Below, one piece after another: positions 21,613 to 33,173 of a DNA stretch of 64,000 nucleotides. Position 1 is the first letter of the stretch. Each line of letters begins with the position of its first letter. The notes beneath the pieces were generated by a model that did not search any database, was not told the DNA's origin, and saw only the letters and a list, made by a program, of their open reading frames with translations. This DNA is from Nepenthes gracilis. Lineage: Eukaryota > Streptophyta > Magnoliopsida > Caryophyllales > Nepenthaceae. The DNA lies in the NCBI GenBank assembly GCA_033239525.1, contig BSYO01000004.1, forward strand, positions 27,194,037-27,258,036. The letters are read 5' to 3'. Made by a program: the position numbers and the translations under genes.

Positions 21613-23202
21613 TCAATCCGGGGAAGAAGTAAAAGCCGCTATCAGAAATCAGGAGAAAAAGGACGCAGCAAGTCACGGTCCAGATATCAGAATTTGGAGT
21701 GCCATCACTGTGGCAAAAAGGGCCACATCAAGAAGCACTGCTACAAATGGAAGCGTGAGAATGCTGAAGGTGGTGAGAAAAGGACTGATAAGACTCGGGA
21801 GGAAGAAAGAGCCACTGTGGTTACCGGGGCCGATCTTTGGCTAGTGTGCCAAGAGGATGAGGTGGTGAATCTGGCAGATCTGGAGACTAGCTGGGTTGTG
21901 GACAGTGGTGCCTCACTTCACGTCACGTCAAGGAAAGAGTTTTTCACATCATACACTCCTGGCGATTTTGGAGTGTTGAAGATGGGAAATGAAGCTAAGT
22001 CCCGTATTGCTGGCTATGGTGATGTGTGTCTCACCACAAGTACTGGGACCAAGTTGCTGTTGAGAGATGTAAGGCATGTTCCGGATATCAGACTGAATCT
22101 AATCTCGGCTGGTAAGCTTGATGATGAGGGTTTTTGCAGCACCTTCTGCGCGGGAGCATGGAAGTTGACTAGAGGGTCTCTAGTTGTGGCTCGGGGCAGA
22201 AAAGTTTCTAATTTGTATATGTTGCAAGCTTCGATTACAGCGGGAGATGTGAATGTTGCTAGAGATGAGGAGCTTTCAGATTTGTGGCACCGTCGGTTGA
22301 GTCACATGGGTGAGAAGGGCATGAACAGTTTGGCGAAGAAAAACTGCCTTCGGGGTGTGAAGACAGCTCAGTTGAAGACTTGTTCTCATTGCATGGCTGG
22401 AAAGCAACGACGGATTTCATTCAACGGCAACTCATCTACAAGGAAGACGGATCTCCTTGAATTGGTCCACTCCGACATATGTGGTCCATTCAAGGTGAAG
22501 ACTCTTGGAGGTGCACTCTATTTCATCACATTTATTGATGATTGTTCTCGTAAATTATGGGTGTATCCACTGAAATCGAAGGATCAAGCACTTATGTTCT
22601 TCAAGCACTTTCATGCTTTGGTTGAGAGACAAACGGGGAAGAAATTGAAATGCATCAGAAGTGATAATGGTGGGGAGTACATCGGAGCTTTTGATGAGTA
22701 TTGTCGATCTCATGGAATTCGTCATCAAAAGACTCCACCGAAGACACCGCAACTGAATGGGGTAGCCGAACGGATGAATAGTACTTTGATGGAGAGAGTC
22801 CGATGTGTGCTTTCGGAGGCGAAGCTCCCTGGATCGTTTTGGGGGGAAGCCTTGAGGGCCGTGGCTCATGTTGTCAACTTATCACCACACGGGACCTTGA
22901 ATGGTGAAGTTCCTGAGAAGATATGGACCGGGAAAGATGTATCCTACGATCACTTGCGCGTATTCGGATGCAAGGCCTTTGTTCACGTTCCCAAAGATGA
23001 AAGGACCAAGCTGGAGTCAAAGACTAGACAGTGCATATTTCTCAGTTATGGGGAAGATGAATTTGGGTATCGTTTGTATGATCCAATTGAGAAGAAGGTG
23101 ATTCGATCCAGAGATGTTGTATTTGCTGAGAACGAGACTATAGAGGATATCGGCAAAGGATCAGAGTTTGTCTCCAAGGATGATGACAGTAGAGACACGT
23201 GA
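21613..23202 (+). pseudogene. Copia zinc knuckle, protease and integrase (open segment)
   Basis: This long open stretch continues the gag frame past the TGA at 21610. It contains a CCHC knuckle (CHHCGKKGHIKKHC), aspartic protease motif VVDSGAS, the pre-integrase zinc-binding region (DLWHRRLSHMG ... CSHCMAGK) and an integrase core with the D-D-E residues in VHSDICGPF, RSDNGGEY and LNGVAERMN. The integrase tail includes DHLRVFGCKAFVHVP. A TGA at 23200-23202 interrupts the acidic linker to RT, which resumes in the same frame. By itself this segment looks catalytically complete. Confidence 0.9.
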
Positions 23203-24998
23203 ATCGAGATCTTACTCAACACTGTTAGTCGGCCGACGAAAAGTCAAGGCAATGCTGGAAATGAAGAGTATCACGAGACTGCAGTGCCCGATAGTGATGA
23301 GGATGAGGCTATTCCTTCTGCCACTGCAGAGTCTATTGAGTCTGTTCCACTCCGACGATCCACGAGAGATCGAAGACCTCCTCCTCGTCTGTCAGCCGAG
23401 GAGTATGTGTTACTCACAGACGGAGGAGAGCCCGAATGCTTCGAGGAAGCTATGGAGGATGAGCACAAGGCGGAGTGGATGGAAGCTATGCAAGAAGAAA
23501 TGACATCGCTGCATGATAATCATACTTTTGAGTTGACAAAGGTGCAAGGGGAAGAAGAGCATTGAAGAACAAGTGGGTCTTGATTGAAGATGATGAAAAT
23601 AGCTCACAACCGAGGTACAAAGCAAGATTGGTTGTGAAGGGCTTCAATCAACGGAAGGGTATTGACTTCGACGAGATCTTTGCACCTGTGGTGAAGATGT
23701 CTTCCGTTCGAGTGGTGCTGGGATTGGCTGCTGTTCTTGACCTGGAGGTAGAACAGATGGATGTGCGGACAGCGTTTCTTCATGGTGACCTTAAAGAAGA
23801 AATATATATGGAGCAACCGGAGGGATTCCTTGTTAAGGGGAAGGAAAACTTGGTGTGTCATCTCAAGAAGAGTCTGTATGGCTTGAAACAAGCACCAAGG
23901 CAATGGTACAGGAAGTTTGAATCTGTCATGGTCAGTCAGGGCTATCAGAAAACGTCTTCAGATCATTGTGTTTTTGTTCAGACTTTCTCAGAGGATGATT
24001 TTGTTGTTCTTTTGCTCTATGTGGATGATATGCTGATTGTTGGGCGTAATACTTCTCGGATCACGGAGTTAAAGCGACAGCTTGGGAAATCCTTTGCTAT
24101 GAAGGATTTGGGACCGGCGAAGCAAATTCTGGGAATTAGAATTTTTCGCGACCGCAAATCAAGGAAGCTGTGGATGTCACAAGAGAGCTACGTGGAGAAA
24201 GTACTTCAACGCTTCAATATGGAAAAGGCAAAGTCAGTGAGCACACCGCTGGCTAATCACTTCAAGCTTAGCACTCGTCAATGTCCATCTACTGAAGATG
24301 AGAAGGCACACATGAGAGGTATACCTTACTCTTCAGCTGTAGGTAGTCTAATGTATGCCATGGTTTGTACGAGACCGGACATAGCCTATGCTGTGGGAGT
24401 TGTTAGTCGTTATCTATCAAATCCCGGTAAGGAGCATTGGTCTGCTGTAAAATGGATTCTGAAGTATCTTCGGGGAACTTCCAAGCAGTGTTTGTGCTTT
24501 GGAAGCAGTGAGCCTCTGCTGGTTGGATATACTGATGCAGATATGGCGGGTGATGTCGACTCACGGAAGTCTACTTCGGGGTACCTAGTTATGTTTGCAG
24601 GAGGAGCTGTCTCCTGGCAATCGAGACTACAGAAATGTGTTGCTCTCTCTACTACTGAAGCTGAATTTATTGCTATTACTGAGGCAAGCAAGGAGGTGCT
24701 ATGGATGAAGAAGTTCATTCGGGAACTTGGTCTCAAACAGAACAGATATGTGTTATTATGTGACAGTCAAAGTGCAATCCACCTTAGCAAGAATTCATCT
24801 TTTCACGCCAAATCAAAGCACATTGATGTGAGGTATCAATGGGTGCGGAATGTTATTGACACGGGGTCACTGGTGTTGGAGAAGATCGGGACTGAGGAAA
24901 ATGGATCAGATATGATGACCAAGGCATTGCAAAAGGGGAAGCTTGCAACTTGCTGTGCTATCGCCGGGATGACGGTGGATGGCCCCACACAGTCGTGA
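23203..24998 (+). pseudogene. Copia reverse transcriptase and RNase H, frame-broken at entry
   Basis: The linker (RRSTRDRRPPPRLSAEEYV) and RT entry (EAMEDEHKAEWMEAMQEEM) stay in the integrase frame to about 23560, where a frameshift occurs. RT then continues open to 24998 with KNKWVLIEDD, RYKARLVVKGFNQ, MDVRTAFLHGDL, the catalytic LLYVDDMLIVG and AVGSLMYAMVCTRPDIAYAVG. RNase H shows GYTDADMAGD, STTEAEFIAITEA and KHIDVRYQWVR. Apart from the entry frameshift the catalytic domains look intact. Confidence 0.9.
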
Positions 24999-25005
24999 GG
25001 GGAAG
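24997..25005 (+). other. Polypurine tract of copia element
   Basis: GAGGGGAAG lies just upstream of the 3' LTR start at 25008 and overlaps the end of pol. It is the expected plus-strand priming site. Confidence 0.7.
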
Positions 25006-25007
25006 TT

Positions 25008-25687
25008 TGTTGGGTTATGGGTCACTCCCGTGTGGGCCCATACCCACTTGATGAGGCGGGTGGAGGTCCATATCCTCACCGCATGGAAAAGGAACAAGTT
25101 GGTTCGTTGGATGTTCGTTCGGTTCCGTTCCGGAACGTTTTTTCAGCACGAGAACGCACGGGAGCCTTGGCCGCTCGACGCGCGCTCGATAGGCGCTCGA
25201 GCGGCCGCCGTGATATAAAAAGACGCGAAAACGCGTCTTAGGTTAATTTCGCTATTTTTGAGCGCCGTTTTCGAGAGAGAAAAGTGAGAAACGAGAGAGA
25301 AGAAGAAGAGGAAGAAGGATTGAGCCCCCGTTCAGGTTTTCAACTTGTTTCCAATCTTCGGTGATCCCACGTACGTGACTATTGCTACCGTGAAGCTTGT
25401 CTACCGGGTTCCATCTCTTCTCTTATGTTTTTTACTCATTGTACGGGCTGTCCACTTTAGTTGGAACTGATATTGGTTGATTTGGGGTTTGTGTAACCGG
25501 GTTTGTGTAACCGACCAACGACTCATAGTGGAAACTTTGGACTCCGTGTCCCGTGGTTTTTCTCCCTCGTTTCTTAGGGAGTTTTCCACGTAAAAATCTC
25601 GTCTTTATTATTGTGCTTGCTGTTCGTGTGCTTGACTTAGCCTATTGCATATTTTATTGTGATTCAAACAAGTTTTTACAACTAACA
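25008..25687 (+). repeat. 3' LTR of copia element
   Basis: It begins TGTTGGGTTATGGG, ends CTAACA and is 680 bp long. It is followed by the target duplication ATTTG and then by the resumed KO-A upstream flank. Confidence 0.95.
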
Positions 25688-26445
25688 ATTTGGAGCTCGG
25701 TGTATCCCAATGTGACTAGTCTGATGTGTTGTTTGGCCCACATGATATGAACTCTACCCATTTGAAGCTCAGCGGGTTTGGAACATAGCCAGATGTTTGC
25801 TACGTAACTGATCTGGATTAGAACTTCGGTGGCTTGGTTTGAAATTTTGCCCATCTACAGCCTAACCCAACTTAGCCCCAACAAGAATTTTTAGTGGGTC
25901 GGTTTAGTTTGAATTCCATAGTATACCAAAAGCAGTTTTAAAAGTCACATACACGAGCATGTTGTATCTATTCTTGTCCTTTTGCAGAATCAATTGTAAA
26001 GAAAACAATGGATAATACCTGTTGTTAGGACATATACTGCTTATTTAAATTGTAAGAAATCAATTAATAATACACAACAATCAAATAATAATCATAAATA
26101 ATGAAGTACAAATAATTTTTATGTAAAAAATTTCCTTTGGAATAAATGAGAAAAATTATTGAATGACTTGTTTAAAATATATTCACTATACAGTAAGTCC
26201 GACTACATAAACCACCAAATATAATGTCACAACACTTTGTCACAAATAAGTCCATATACAAAATGAAAGAGAATAAATAAAATTGGTAAAATATTCTTCT
26301 CAACTTTAAAAACAATATATCCAAAGTCGATAAAAATTAGAATACAATTCGAAATTCAACCAGATACTAAAATATTTCTTTTCTCCATTTTTTTCCCTTT
26401 CTCTTTTTTTTTTTCTCAAAATCGACGCTCTCTAGGTCTCAAAAT
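25688..26445. other. Distal upstream flank of KO-A, no gene seen
   Basis: The sequence aligns throughout with 41659-42416 upstream of KO-B. It is AT-rich with no recognisable coding sequence. It was separated from the KO-A promoter by the 5.4 kb copia insertion. Confidence 0.75.
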
Positions 26446-26993
26446 TGTAGGCAAAACAATGGGGATCCTATGGGGCGCGCCATGCTCTAGGGAGCCCCGG
26501 ACGAGAATCGGATGGACCTGCAGGAGACCCATAGCTGTCCCCGAAGCCTGTCGTCATGTCCTTTCTGCAGGCGATTCCTCACTCTAACGAGGATAGTTCG
26601 GCCACTCTGCTATCATCACGCAACCCCCTCCGGTCGTTAAGGGTTTCTAGCCGTCGAGTGAAACCGTGATTGGCGAGCACTTAGGGTCGAGCATTCCGTT
26701 CCTTCAATTAGGCGATGGCTTCAGGTTTCGTCTGTGGCTGGTAGCCTTTTGGACATCCGAGAGTTGGGGCGATTCTTGATGTTCCACCGAGATGATGCGG
26801 AAGATACTTGACCTAAATATCGGAATATTTTCGATGGAAGAATATCTCGTCGACTTCTAACCTCTTATTTGTAGTTTATATTGTACAAAGTCTAGGTTGA
26901 GGAGCGTGCGACTAGACCCATTCGAGATCCGACCCAAGCATGAAATCTAAAGGCCCCTTAATCCGCCAGAAAACCCAAACCCAGAAACACAAC
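26446..26993. other. Unique GC-richer filler between the two duplicated units
   Basis: This 548-bp segment is absent from both duplicate copies and more GC-rich than its neighbours (for example CCTATGGGGCGCGCCATGC). It separates the end of copy A (26445) from the start of the second left block (26994). No open frame, repeat ends or known motif is convincing. It may be a fragment of another transposon or filler formed at the duplication junction. Confidence 0.5.
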
Positions 26994-27706
26994 ACCATCT
27001 AAATCTAAATGATTAATTCTAATCCTCTCAAAGGATTGTTTGGAGCACTAGAGCTAGAACTCAAATAAAGCCCAATACCTCACCCCTCAAATAGGCTCCG
27101 AAATCTATTATTCTTTGAACCAAACAATCAAAGAGGTGTTAATTCCTCCATTTTCACACGTTCCGTCTTATCCAATGTTTTACTACTCAAAGTTTTAAAA
27201 AATACCCTGTAAAATTTCCCATTGAAATAACCTCTTATATATATTTGTGGTATGCAATATTTATAATTTATAAGTTTATGGTTTGCTACATAAGTCATTA
27301 AATACAATTTATTTTTTAAGTATACAACATTAACGTCGTCGTTAGCAGAGATAAATTAAAATTTTGATCAATTTTTTAAAGTTTTCAACTTCCTTTTTTT
27401 TTTACTCTTTTTTTAAGAAAATCATTTTATATAAAATAGGGTAAATATAGGGACAAACGTGCACTATAGCCACTTCATAAAAGATAATCAAGCAATTACT
27501 GACCATAAGGATAATGCCAACTAGGGCGTTAAATCCCGCGCATAGAAATATTTTTTTTATTATTGTGCATTTTTATTTTTATTTTTTAAATATTTTCCAA
27601 GTCATTTTATTTTTTCAAAGATCTTACCAAGGAAATGGGCTAACCTATGCTAGGGGCATGGTCGGACGGCTTTAGAGTTCACCTAACACGTAGTAAGGTC
27701 ATCCCA
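26994..27706. repeat. Duplicated block, right copy (partner 1680-2541)
   Basis: It matches the left copy from CCATCTAAATCTAAATG to the word TAGTAAG, with scattered substitutions. About 190 bp of the left copy (2210-2400) is missing. At the point where the left copy runs into an LTR (2543), this copy continues into ordinary sequence (GTCATCCCATTATTATTG), so it shows the left site without that LTR insertion. Confidence 0.8.
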
Positions 27707-28640
27707 TTATTATTGTCACAACCTGTTTAGGGCCAGGCGGCCTATGTGCCGTCCCAATAAGATAACCTGATAAATATGCTTACCATTTTTTCATGTTTTG
27801 GCTGCGTTCTCCTTTTGATCAGAATATCTGAAAAAGCACGTTTATTATCGTACATCATTTCAATTTTATAATGAAACAAATATGTTTTATAATTTGATAT
27901 TTTACTACCTTGATGTATTTTTTTAACGAAAGTTTAACTGAACTATCTTGTAATTTTATAGACACGTAGTATATGAAATGTAATGTGATTATCTGATCAT
28001 ATCATTAAAAAAATTATTGATATGACTTATTATAAGCTATATAAATAATAAAAATTTATGATATAATGTTAAAAAAAAAGAGCTTAATTTATAAACATAT
28101 TTTCCTGTGGAGTAAATTAAAATCACTACTTAAATAAAAATAAATAATTAAAAATAACTTACTCTACACAAAATCTAAACGGGACAAAATGGAGGTCAAT
28201 GCTCTCCACGGTAGATCTCAACCGGGCATACTTGACTAACTACCATTTGTTGCTTTTGATGTAGGTCTTTGAATAAGTCTTTATTATGAAATCCTCATTA
28301 TGGGCAGCAATACCCATGGCCCAGATAAAAGGTCAAAAAATTGAGACTATATTTTAAGAGGTCCACGAGACTGATTTGACCTAAGAGACTAAATTAGCTC
28401 GAGAGATTCGAGAACTTAGGTCCACGGCCTAAGAATCCAGAGAACTGAATTGGTTCGAGAGGCTAACTTAACTTGGAGAGCTCGAGGACTCCATAAGAGC
28501 CCAAAGTCTATAATAAAACTCCGAAGACATGACACTGAGAATATGACTCTGAAAATCCAAAGACTTATCGCTGACCAAGCCCTCAGTTGAAACCCGAGGA
28601 CATTTGTCACCAAATGTCCACGGACTTGATGAGGGCCAAA
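27707..28640. other. Gene-free stretch with weak repeats
   Basis: 27707-28340 is AT-rich without coding signal. 28350-28640 is less AT-rich and has loosely repeated words around GAGAGxxTCGAG and CCACGG, possibly an eroded part of the Tat element that becomes recognisable at 28.64 kb. A 9-bp perfect inverted repeat lies at 28598-28619. Confidence 0.5.
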
Positions 28641-28709
28641 GCCTTCGTCAAGGACGTAGATTATGAGAAATCTCCAACGGTATGAGAAATAGCCAAAAGT
28701 TGCACCCGG

Positions 28710-29396
28710 GAGGATCCAGCGGCAAGGTAAAAGAAGCTAATGGTAGAATCTCGGAATGAGGTTATTAGTTTTAGTGACCAAGATATGGCCCATGTAACAT
28801 TCCCCATTCTAACCCATTAATTGTAATTGCACTCATTTTTTACGAAATTTTAGACTACCAGATGAAACGAGTGTTTATTAATAATGAAAGTTTTCTTTAT
28901 TTGCTTTACCTTAATACCTTTTTAAAATTAGAACTCAAGAAAAAACAACTGACGGCTACCAAAGGACCACTCTACAGACTTGACAATGAGCTAGTACCAA
29001 TACAAGGAGTTATCCAACTTGAAGTCACATTAGGGACCTATCCAAGGACAGCATCCAAGACACTTTCCTTCTTGGTAGTAGACCTTCCGTCGATCTACAA
29101 CACTATCCTCAAACGTCCTTACCTAGCTACCTTCAGAGTTATAACCTCAATCCCACATTTGAAGATGAAGTTTTCTATGCCATACGAGATTGGGGAGTTC
29201 CACGGAGATCAAGTTGCCAGACGGACATGCTGTCTATCTCAAGTCACGCAAACACCTCTTCCTCAACGCGTTGAAGATTTGGACTTCTGCAATGAAATGA
29301 CATTGCAACAGGTCAAGTTTGGAAAAGTAATTGACCGAGTCCTTTTAGATCCCAAAGATCCTAAAAAATTTTTCCAGATAGGAAGTTCACTGTATT
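28710..29396 (+). pseudogene. Protease and linker of the 28.6 kb Tat element
   Basis: A decayed stretch at about 28755-28860 reads VISFSDQDMAHVTFPI before losing frame. The open part from 28862 carries FINNE where the protease active site should be, then GPLYRLDNELVPIQGVIQLE and VVDLPSIYNTILKRPYLA. These align with 5080-5663 of the first Tat element. The active site D and G are replaced, so no protease activity is expected. Confidence 0.7.
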
Positions 29397-29399
29397 AAC

Positions 29400-30770
29400 C
29401 TTTCCGAGACCAGCTTATCAGTTTCATAAGGAAAAACTCGGATGTCTTTGCCTGGGTACCGAGCGACATATCAAGGATACCGACTTGAGTAGTGGTCCAT
29501 AAATTGGGCATAAATCCTAGTCATAAGCCCGTTCGGTAGAAGAGGAGAAATTATTCAGTGAAAAAGTTGGTGGCCATTCGAAAAGTGGTAAAGAGACTTC
29601 TGGATGGCGAATTTATACAGGAGGTGCATTATCTAGATTGGCTATCAAGCGTCGTAATGGTTAAGAAGAATAACAGGAAAGTGGAGGACGTCGTAGACTT
29701 TATAAACGTCAATAAAGTATGTCCAAAGGACAGCTTCCTATTATCGAGGATCGATTCGCTTGTAGACTCGACGTTCGGATATAAACTCCTAAATTTTATA
29801 GACACGTACTTGGGCTACAATCAAATAAGGATGAGCCCTGACGACGAAGAGCCCACATCGTTCATGACGGACAAAGGGACGTATTGTTACAATGTCATGC
29901 CCTTTGGTCTCGAGAACATTGGTGCCACTTATCAGAGGCTCATGAGTAAATGTTCAAAGGCCAGATCGGAAGGAATGTTGAGATCTATGCGGATGACATG
30001 CTCGTCAAAAGTAGAATAACGGACCACCACATCTAAGATCTAGACGAGACCTTCAATATCCTAAGAACACACCAGATGAAACTTAATCCAACCAAGTGCA
30101 CATTTGGAGTGACATCGGAGAAGTTCTTCGGTTATATTATTTTATGTCGAGGGATTGAAACAAATCCAGAAATGAACAAGGCCATCCTTGATATGAAGTC
30201 CTCTCAGAGCGTGAAGGAGGTGCAGAAGCTTATTAGGAGGCTAGCAGCGCTGTCTCCCTTCTTGGCCAAGTCGAACAAGAAGCACCTACCATTTTTCAAA
30301 GCCCTAAGAGAGACCAAGATTAACGGTTTCCAATAGATGGATGACTGCGAAGAAACCTTACGAGAACTCAACGGGTATCTCTCAAACCCCCTCTTTTGAC
30401 TTCTCCTCAACCAGATAAGGAGCTATATTTGTACCTCTCTGTGTCCAATACAACCTTGAGCTCAACCTAGATTTGACAACAGCACGACAAGCAACAGCCT
30501 GTGTACTACATCTGTAAAATCCTGACTGATGCTGAGACAATGTACTCTCACGTGGAAAAAATAATTCTGACGCTCGTGTATTCTGCTCAAAGATTGAGAT
30601 CATATTTCTAAGCACATAAAGCAATCGTCCTGACCGACCAGGCCTTAAGAATGATTCTATAGAAGCCAAAATGTCCCGGATAGTTGGTCAAATGGGCCAT
30701 TAAGTTTTGCGAGTTCGACATAGAGTATCGCCTAATGCCAGCCTTAAAAGGTCATACTTTGGCAGACTTT
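29400..30770 (+). pseudogene. RT and first RNase H of the 28.6 kb Tat element
   Basis: RT runs from FAWVPSD through VDFINVNKVCPKDSF, FIDTYLGYNQIRM and FMTDKGTYCYNVMPFGLENIG. After a frameshift near 29950 the catalytic motif appears as YADDM (about 29985-29999). RNase H follows with KCTFGVTSEKFFGYI, VQKLIRRLAALSPFL and, in other frames, sequence up to about 30720. A TAG at about 30660 replaces the Gln of a conserved I-L-Q-K-P word, the same change as at 7083 in the first Tat element. Confidence 0.75.
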
Positions 30771-31290
30771 ATCCTCGAAACCATGACCCCAACTCTAGAT
30801 ACCTTAGACGTTTGTGATGTTGAAGAATCACACAGCCCAACAATCTGAACTCTGCATGTGGATGGCTCTTCCATAAACGATAGTTGTGGAGTTGATGTTA
30901 TGTTGAGGACGCCTGAGGAATTAGAGATAAAGTACTCAATGGTTCTACGATTCCCAGCGGCCAATAACGCTGCGGAATACGAAGCCTTACTTGCAGGACT
31001 ACGGTTAGCAAATGAGTGCTCGGCCAAGGATCTGGTTGTCTACAATGACTCCAAATTAATTGTCAATCAGGTCCAAGGAAACTTTGAATCAAATAACCCA
31101 CAACTGTCCAAATAACTTTCAAAAGTCCGTGGACTAATCTCAATGTTGAGAAGGTAAAAATAGTTTACATCCCACGAGAGGAGAACGGAAAAGCCAACCA
31201 ACTCGCAAAAGCAACAACCTCAGGAGACCTAAAGCAATATGCCTAAGGAATGTGCGAGGTCCTGGACAAACTCAATGTAAAAGATTCCGA
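30771..31290 (+). pseudogene. Archaeal-type RNase H of the 28.6 kb Tat element
   Basis: LHVDGSSINDSCGVDVMLRT, NNAAEYEALLAGLRLANECS and VYNDSKLIVNQVQGNFES (30846-31115) form the second RNase H typical of Tat elements. The D, E and D positions expected for catalysis are still visible (VDGSS, AAEYEA, YNDSK). A frameshift near 31120 breaks its C-terminal end. Confidence 0.8.
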
Positions 31291-31319
31291 ACCACAAGTG
31301 ATGTAGATACTGACACCGA

Positions 31320-32470
31320 TAATTGAATGACCCCCTACCTAAGGTATTTATTTGACAGAATATTGTCTCAAGGCGTAGAGGAAGTCAAGAAGGTGAAGAA
31401 GACGATAAGGTCGTACACTATTATGGACAGCCAGTTATATCGATAAGGATTCTCTACCCCCTATCTGCAATGCCTCACTCCAGAAGAGGCTGATTACTGG
31501 CCAACTATGAAGTACAATGCCATGGATTTCATGCATAAATGCGATAGTTGTCAAGTCCACGGCAACCTTACCCACAAGCCGCACACAAAACTTCAAACAC
31601 TGTAATTGCCTTGGCCATTCGCACAATGGTGGCGAGATATACTTGGGCCACTACCACAACATCTGGACAAAGAAAATTCTCAGTCGTCAAAATCGACTAC
31701 TACACAAAATGGGTTGAGACCACGCCATTAGCCAACATAATAGAGCAGAACGCAACAGACTTCGTCAAACAAAATATCAAGTGCAGGTTCAGAATCTCAT
31801 AATGCATTATGAATGATAATGGGACCTAATTCACTAGAAAAAATGTTCACTAAGTATGCACTAACCTAAGGATAAATTTAGTGCATGCGTCAGTCGTGTT
31901 CCCGCAGAGTAATGGGCAAGTGGAGATCACGAACTACACAATGCTGCACGGACTAATGTCGAAGCTGAAGCATGCTAGGGGCTCATAGGTCTATGAGTTG
32001 CCATCAGTACTATGGTCGTACAAGGCAACTCCGAAGGAACTTACACGTGAAACTCCCTTCATCTTGTGTTATAGGGTCGAGATAGTTATTTTAGTGAAAA
32101 TCGGACTGCCCAGCCTTCGAGTAGAAAACTTTAATCCACATAATAATGTGCAAAGACTCCAAAAAAACCTAGACTTGCTTGAGGAAGCTCGAGGCGCAGC
32201 AAGACTACGTACAGCGGCGTACCAGTAGGGGGTTGTTCGGTATTACAATAAGAGGGTGAAAGCACGCCATTTTGAAGTAGGAGACTTAGTGCTAAAAAAC
32301 ATTGAGGTCACCGACAAAAATACCAGTTGAAACAAGCCCTTCTAAAATTGGGAAAGACCGTTTATGATCTTAGCCATTCTCCAAAATGGGGCGTACAAGT
32401 TACGCACCCAGGAAAAAAGGCCTGTCCCTTGAACATGGAAAACCGCCCATCTCAAGAAATACTACCAGTA
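31320..32470 (+). pseudogene. Integrase of the 28.6 kb Tat element
   Basis: Recognisable pieces are the zinc-binding region (about 31430-31600), the core FSVVKIDYYTKWVETTPLAN with EQNATDFVKQNIKCRF (31680-31800), NDNGT near 31813, and LPSVLWSYKATPKELTRETPF (about 31998-32060) followed by LPSLRVENFNPHNN. The C-terminal barrel runs to about 32470. Frameshifts and stops occur throughout. The integrase is collinear with 7430-8679 of the minus-strand Tat element. Confidence 0.75.
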
Positions 32471-32639
32471 AATATGTACAACACATAGATATAGTCGATT
32501 ACATCATTTGATATGTTTATATCATATTTTATTAATGAAATAAAATTCTTACTTGTTACTGTTTAGCATTCACCTGAGTGTTGCACATCATCTCATAAAT
32601 CTATAAGACCTAAGCTACCCCTAAGTCAAGTAAAAGGAC

Positions 32640-32890
32640 GCCCTTTTACTTGTCAAAAACTAAACAAAATCCAAACGGCCTGTTAAGAGGTCGTATTAAA
32701 AAACTCAGCAAGATCCGAGCAGCCCATTAAGAGGTCATACTTAAAAACTCGACAAAGTCCGAGGGGCGCATTAAGAGGTCATACTCAAAAACTCGATAGA
32801 GACCGAGCGGCTCATTGAAATCAGACTCAAAAACTTGGCAACGACACCAAGTAGTCCGCACGAGGCTAAGCTTAAAAACTTATGAGGTTT
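32640..32890. repeat. Tandem repeats of about 46 bp after Tat pol
   Basis: Five degenerate units share AAAAACTCG...CCGAGCGGCCCATTAAGAGGTCATACT, with the last units more diverged. They lie between the pol end and the antisense gene, where Tat/Ogre elements often carry tandem repeats. Confidence 0.7.
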
Positions 32891-33173
32891 AAAAATGACA
32901 AGTATGCAAAGACCCTAAATGTAGTATCTTCAACCAACGGTGGTCAAAAGGTTCGGACACTTTGCTCATGAAGGATAAAACTTCCTAAGGGCTTAAGTTT
33001 AAGAAAGAATCATAAGTATAAGTAAAGAAGAGAAGTTGCACTAGGAAAGAATAACTTTCATTCATATGTGTATGTTATGTACAACAAAAAGAAAATAAGT
33101 ACAGATATACAATAACACACTAAGACTAGGAGGATCCAGGTGCAGAAGGATTTAGGATCTCATCCTCCTCTGA

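Larger units (their letters stand above)
20262..25687 (+). mobile_element. Ty1/copia retrotransposon, Tork-like, with intact ends
   Basis: Two almost identical LTRs (684 and 680 bp) enclose a tRNA-Met type primer binding site, gag, protease, integrase, RT and RNase H in the copia order. Integrase lies before RT, which separates copia from gypsy. A perfect 5-bp target duplication ATTTG occurs at 20257-20261 and 25688-25692. KO-B preserves the empty site at 41659-41663. The integrase-proximal DLWHRRLSHMGEKGM stretch resembles the Tork (Tnt1-like) lineage. The coding region has two stops and three frameshifts, so this copy cannot mobilise itself despite its young LTRs. It sits 518 bp upstream of the KO-A start and points away from it. 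Confidence 0.95.
13795..26445. repeat. Segmental duplication copy A (KO-A and flanks; partner 36944-42416)
   Basis: Outside inserted elements, this interval aligns with 36944-42416 through all eight P450 exons, all seven introns, the promoter region and about 750 bp further upstream. The left edge coincides with the LTR end at 13794/13795. The right edge is the shared word TCTCAAAATT at 26445 and 42416. Copy A carries the intron composite (16227-18936) and the copia element (20262-25687), neither of which is in copy B. Confidence 0.9.

Noticed and set aside
22555..22869. Minus-strand open frame inside copia integrase
   Set aside because: It is a shadow of the plus-strand integrase.
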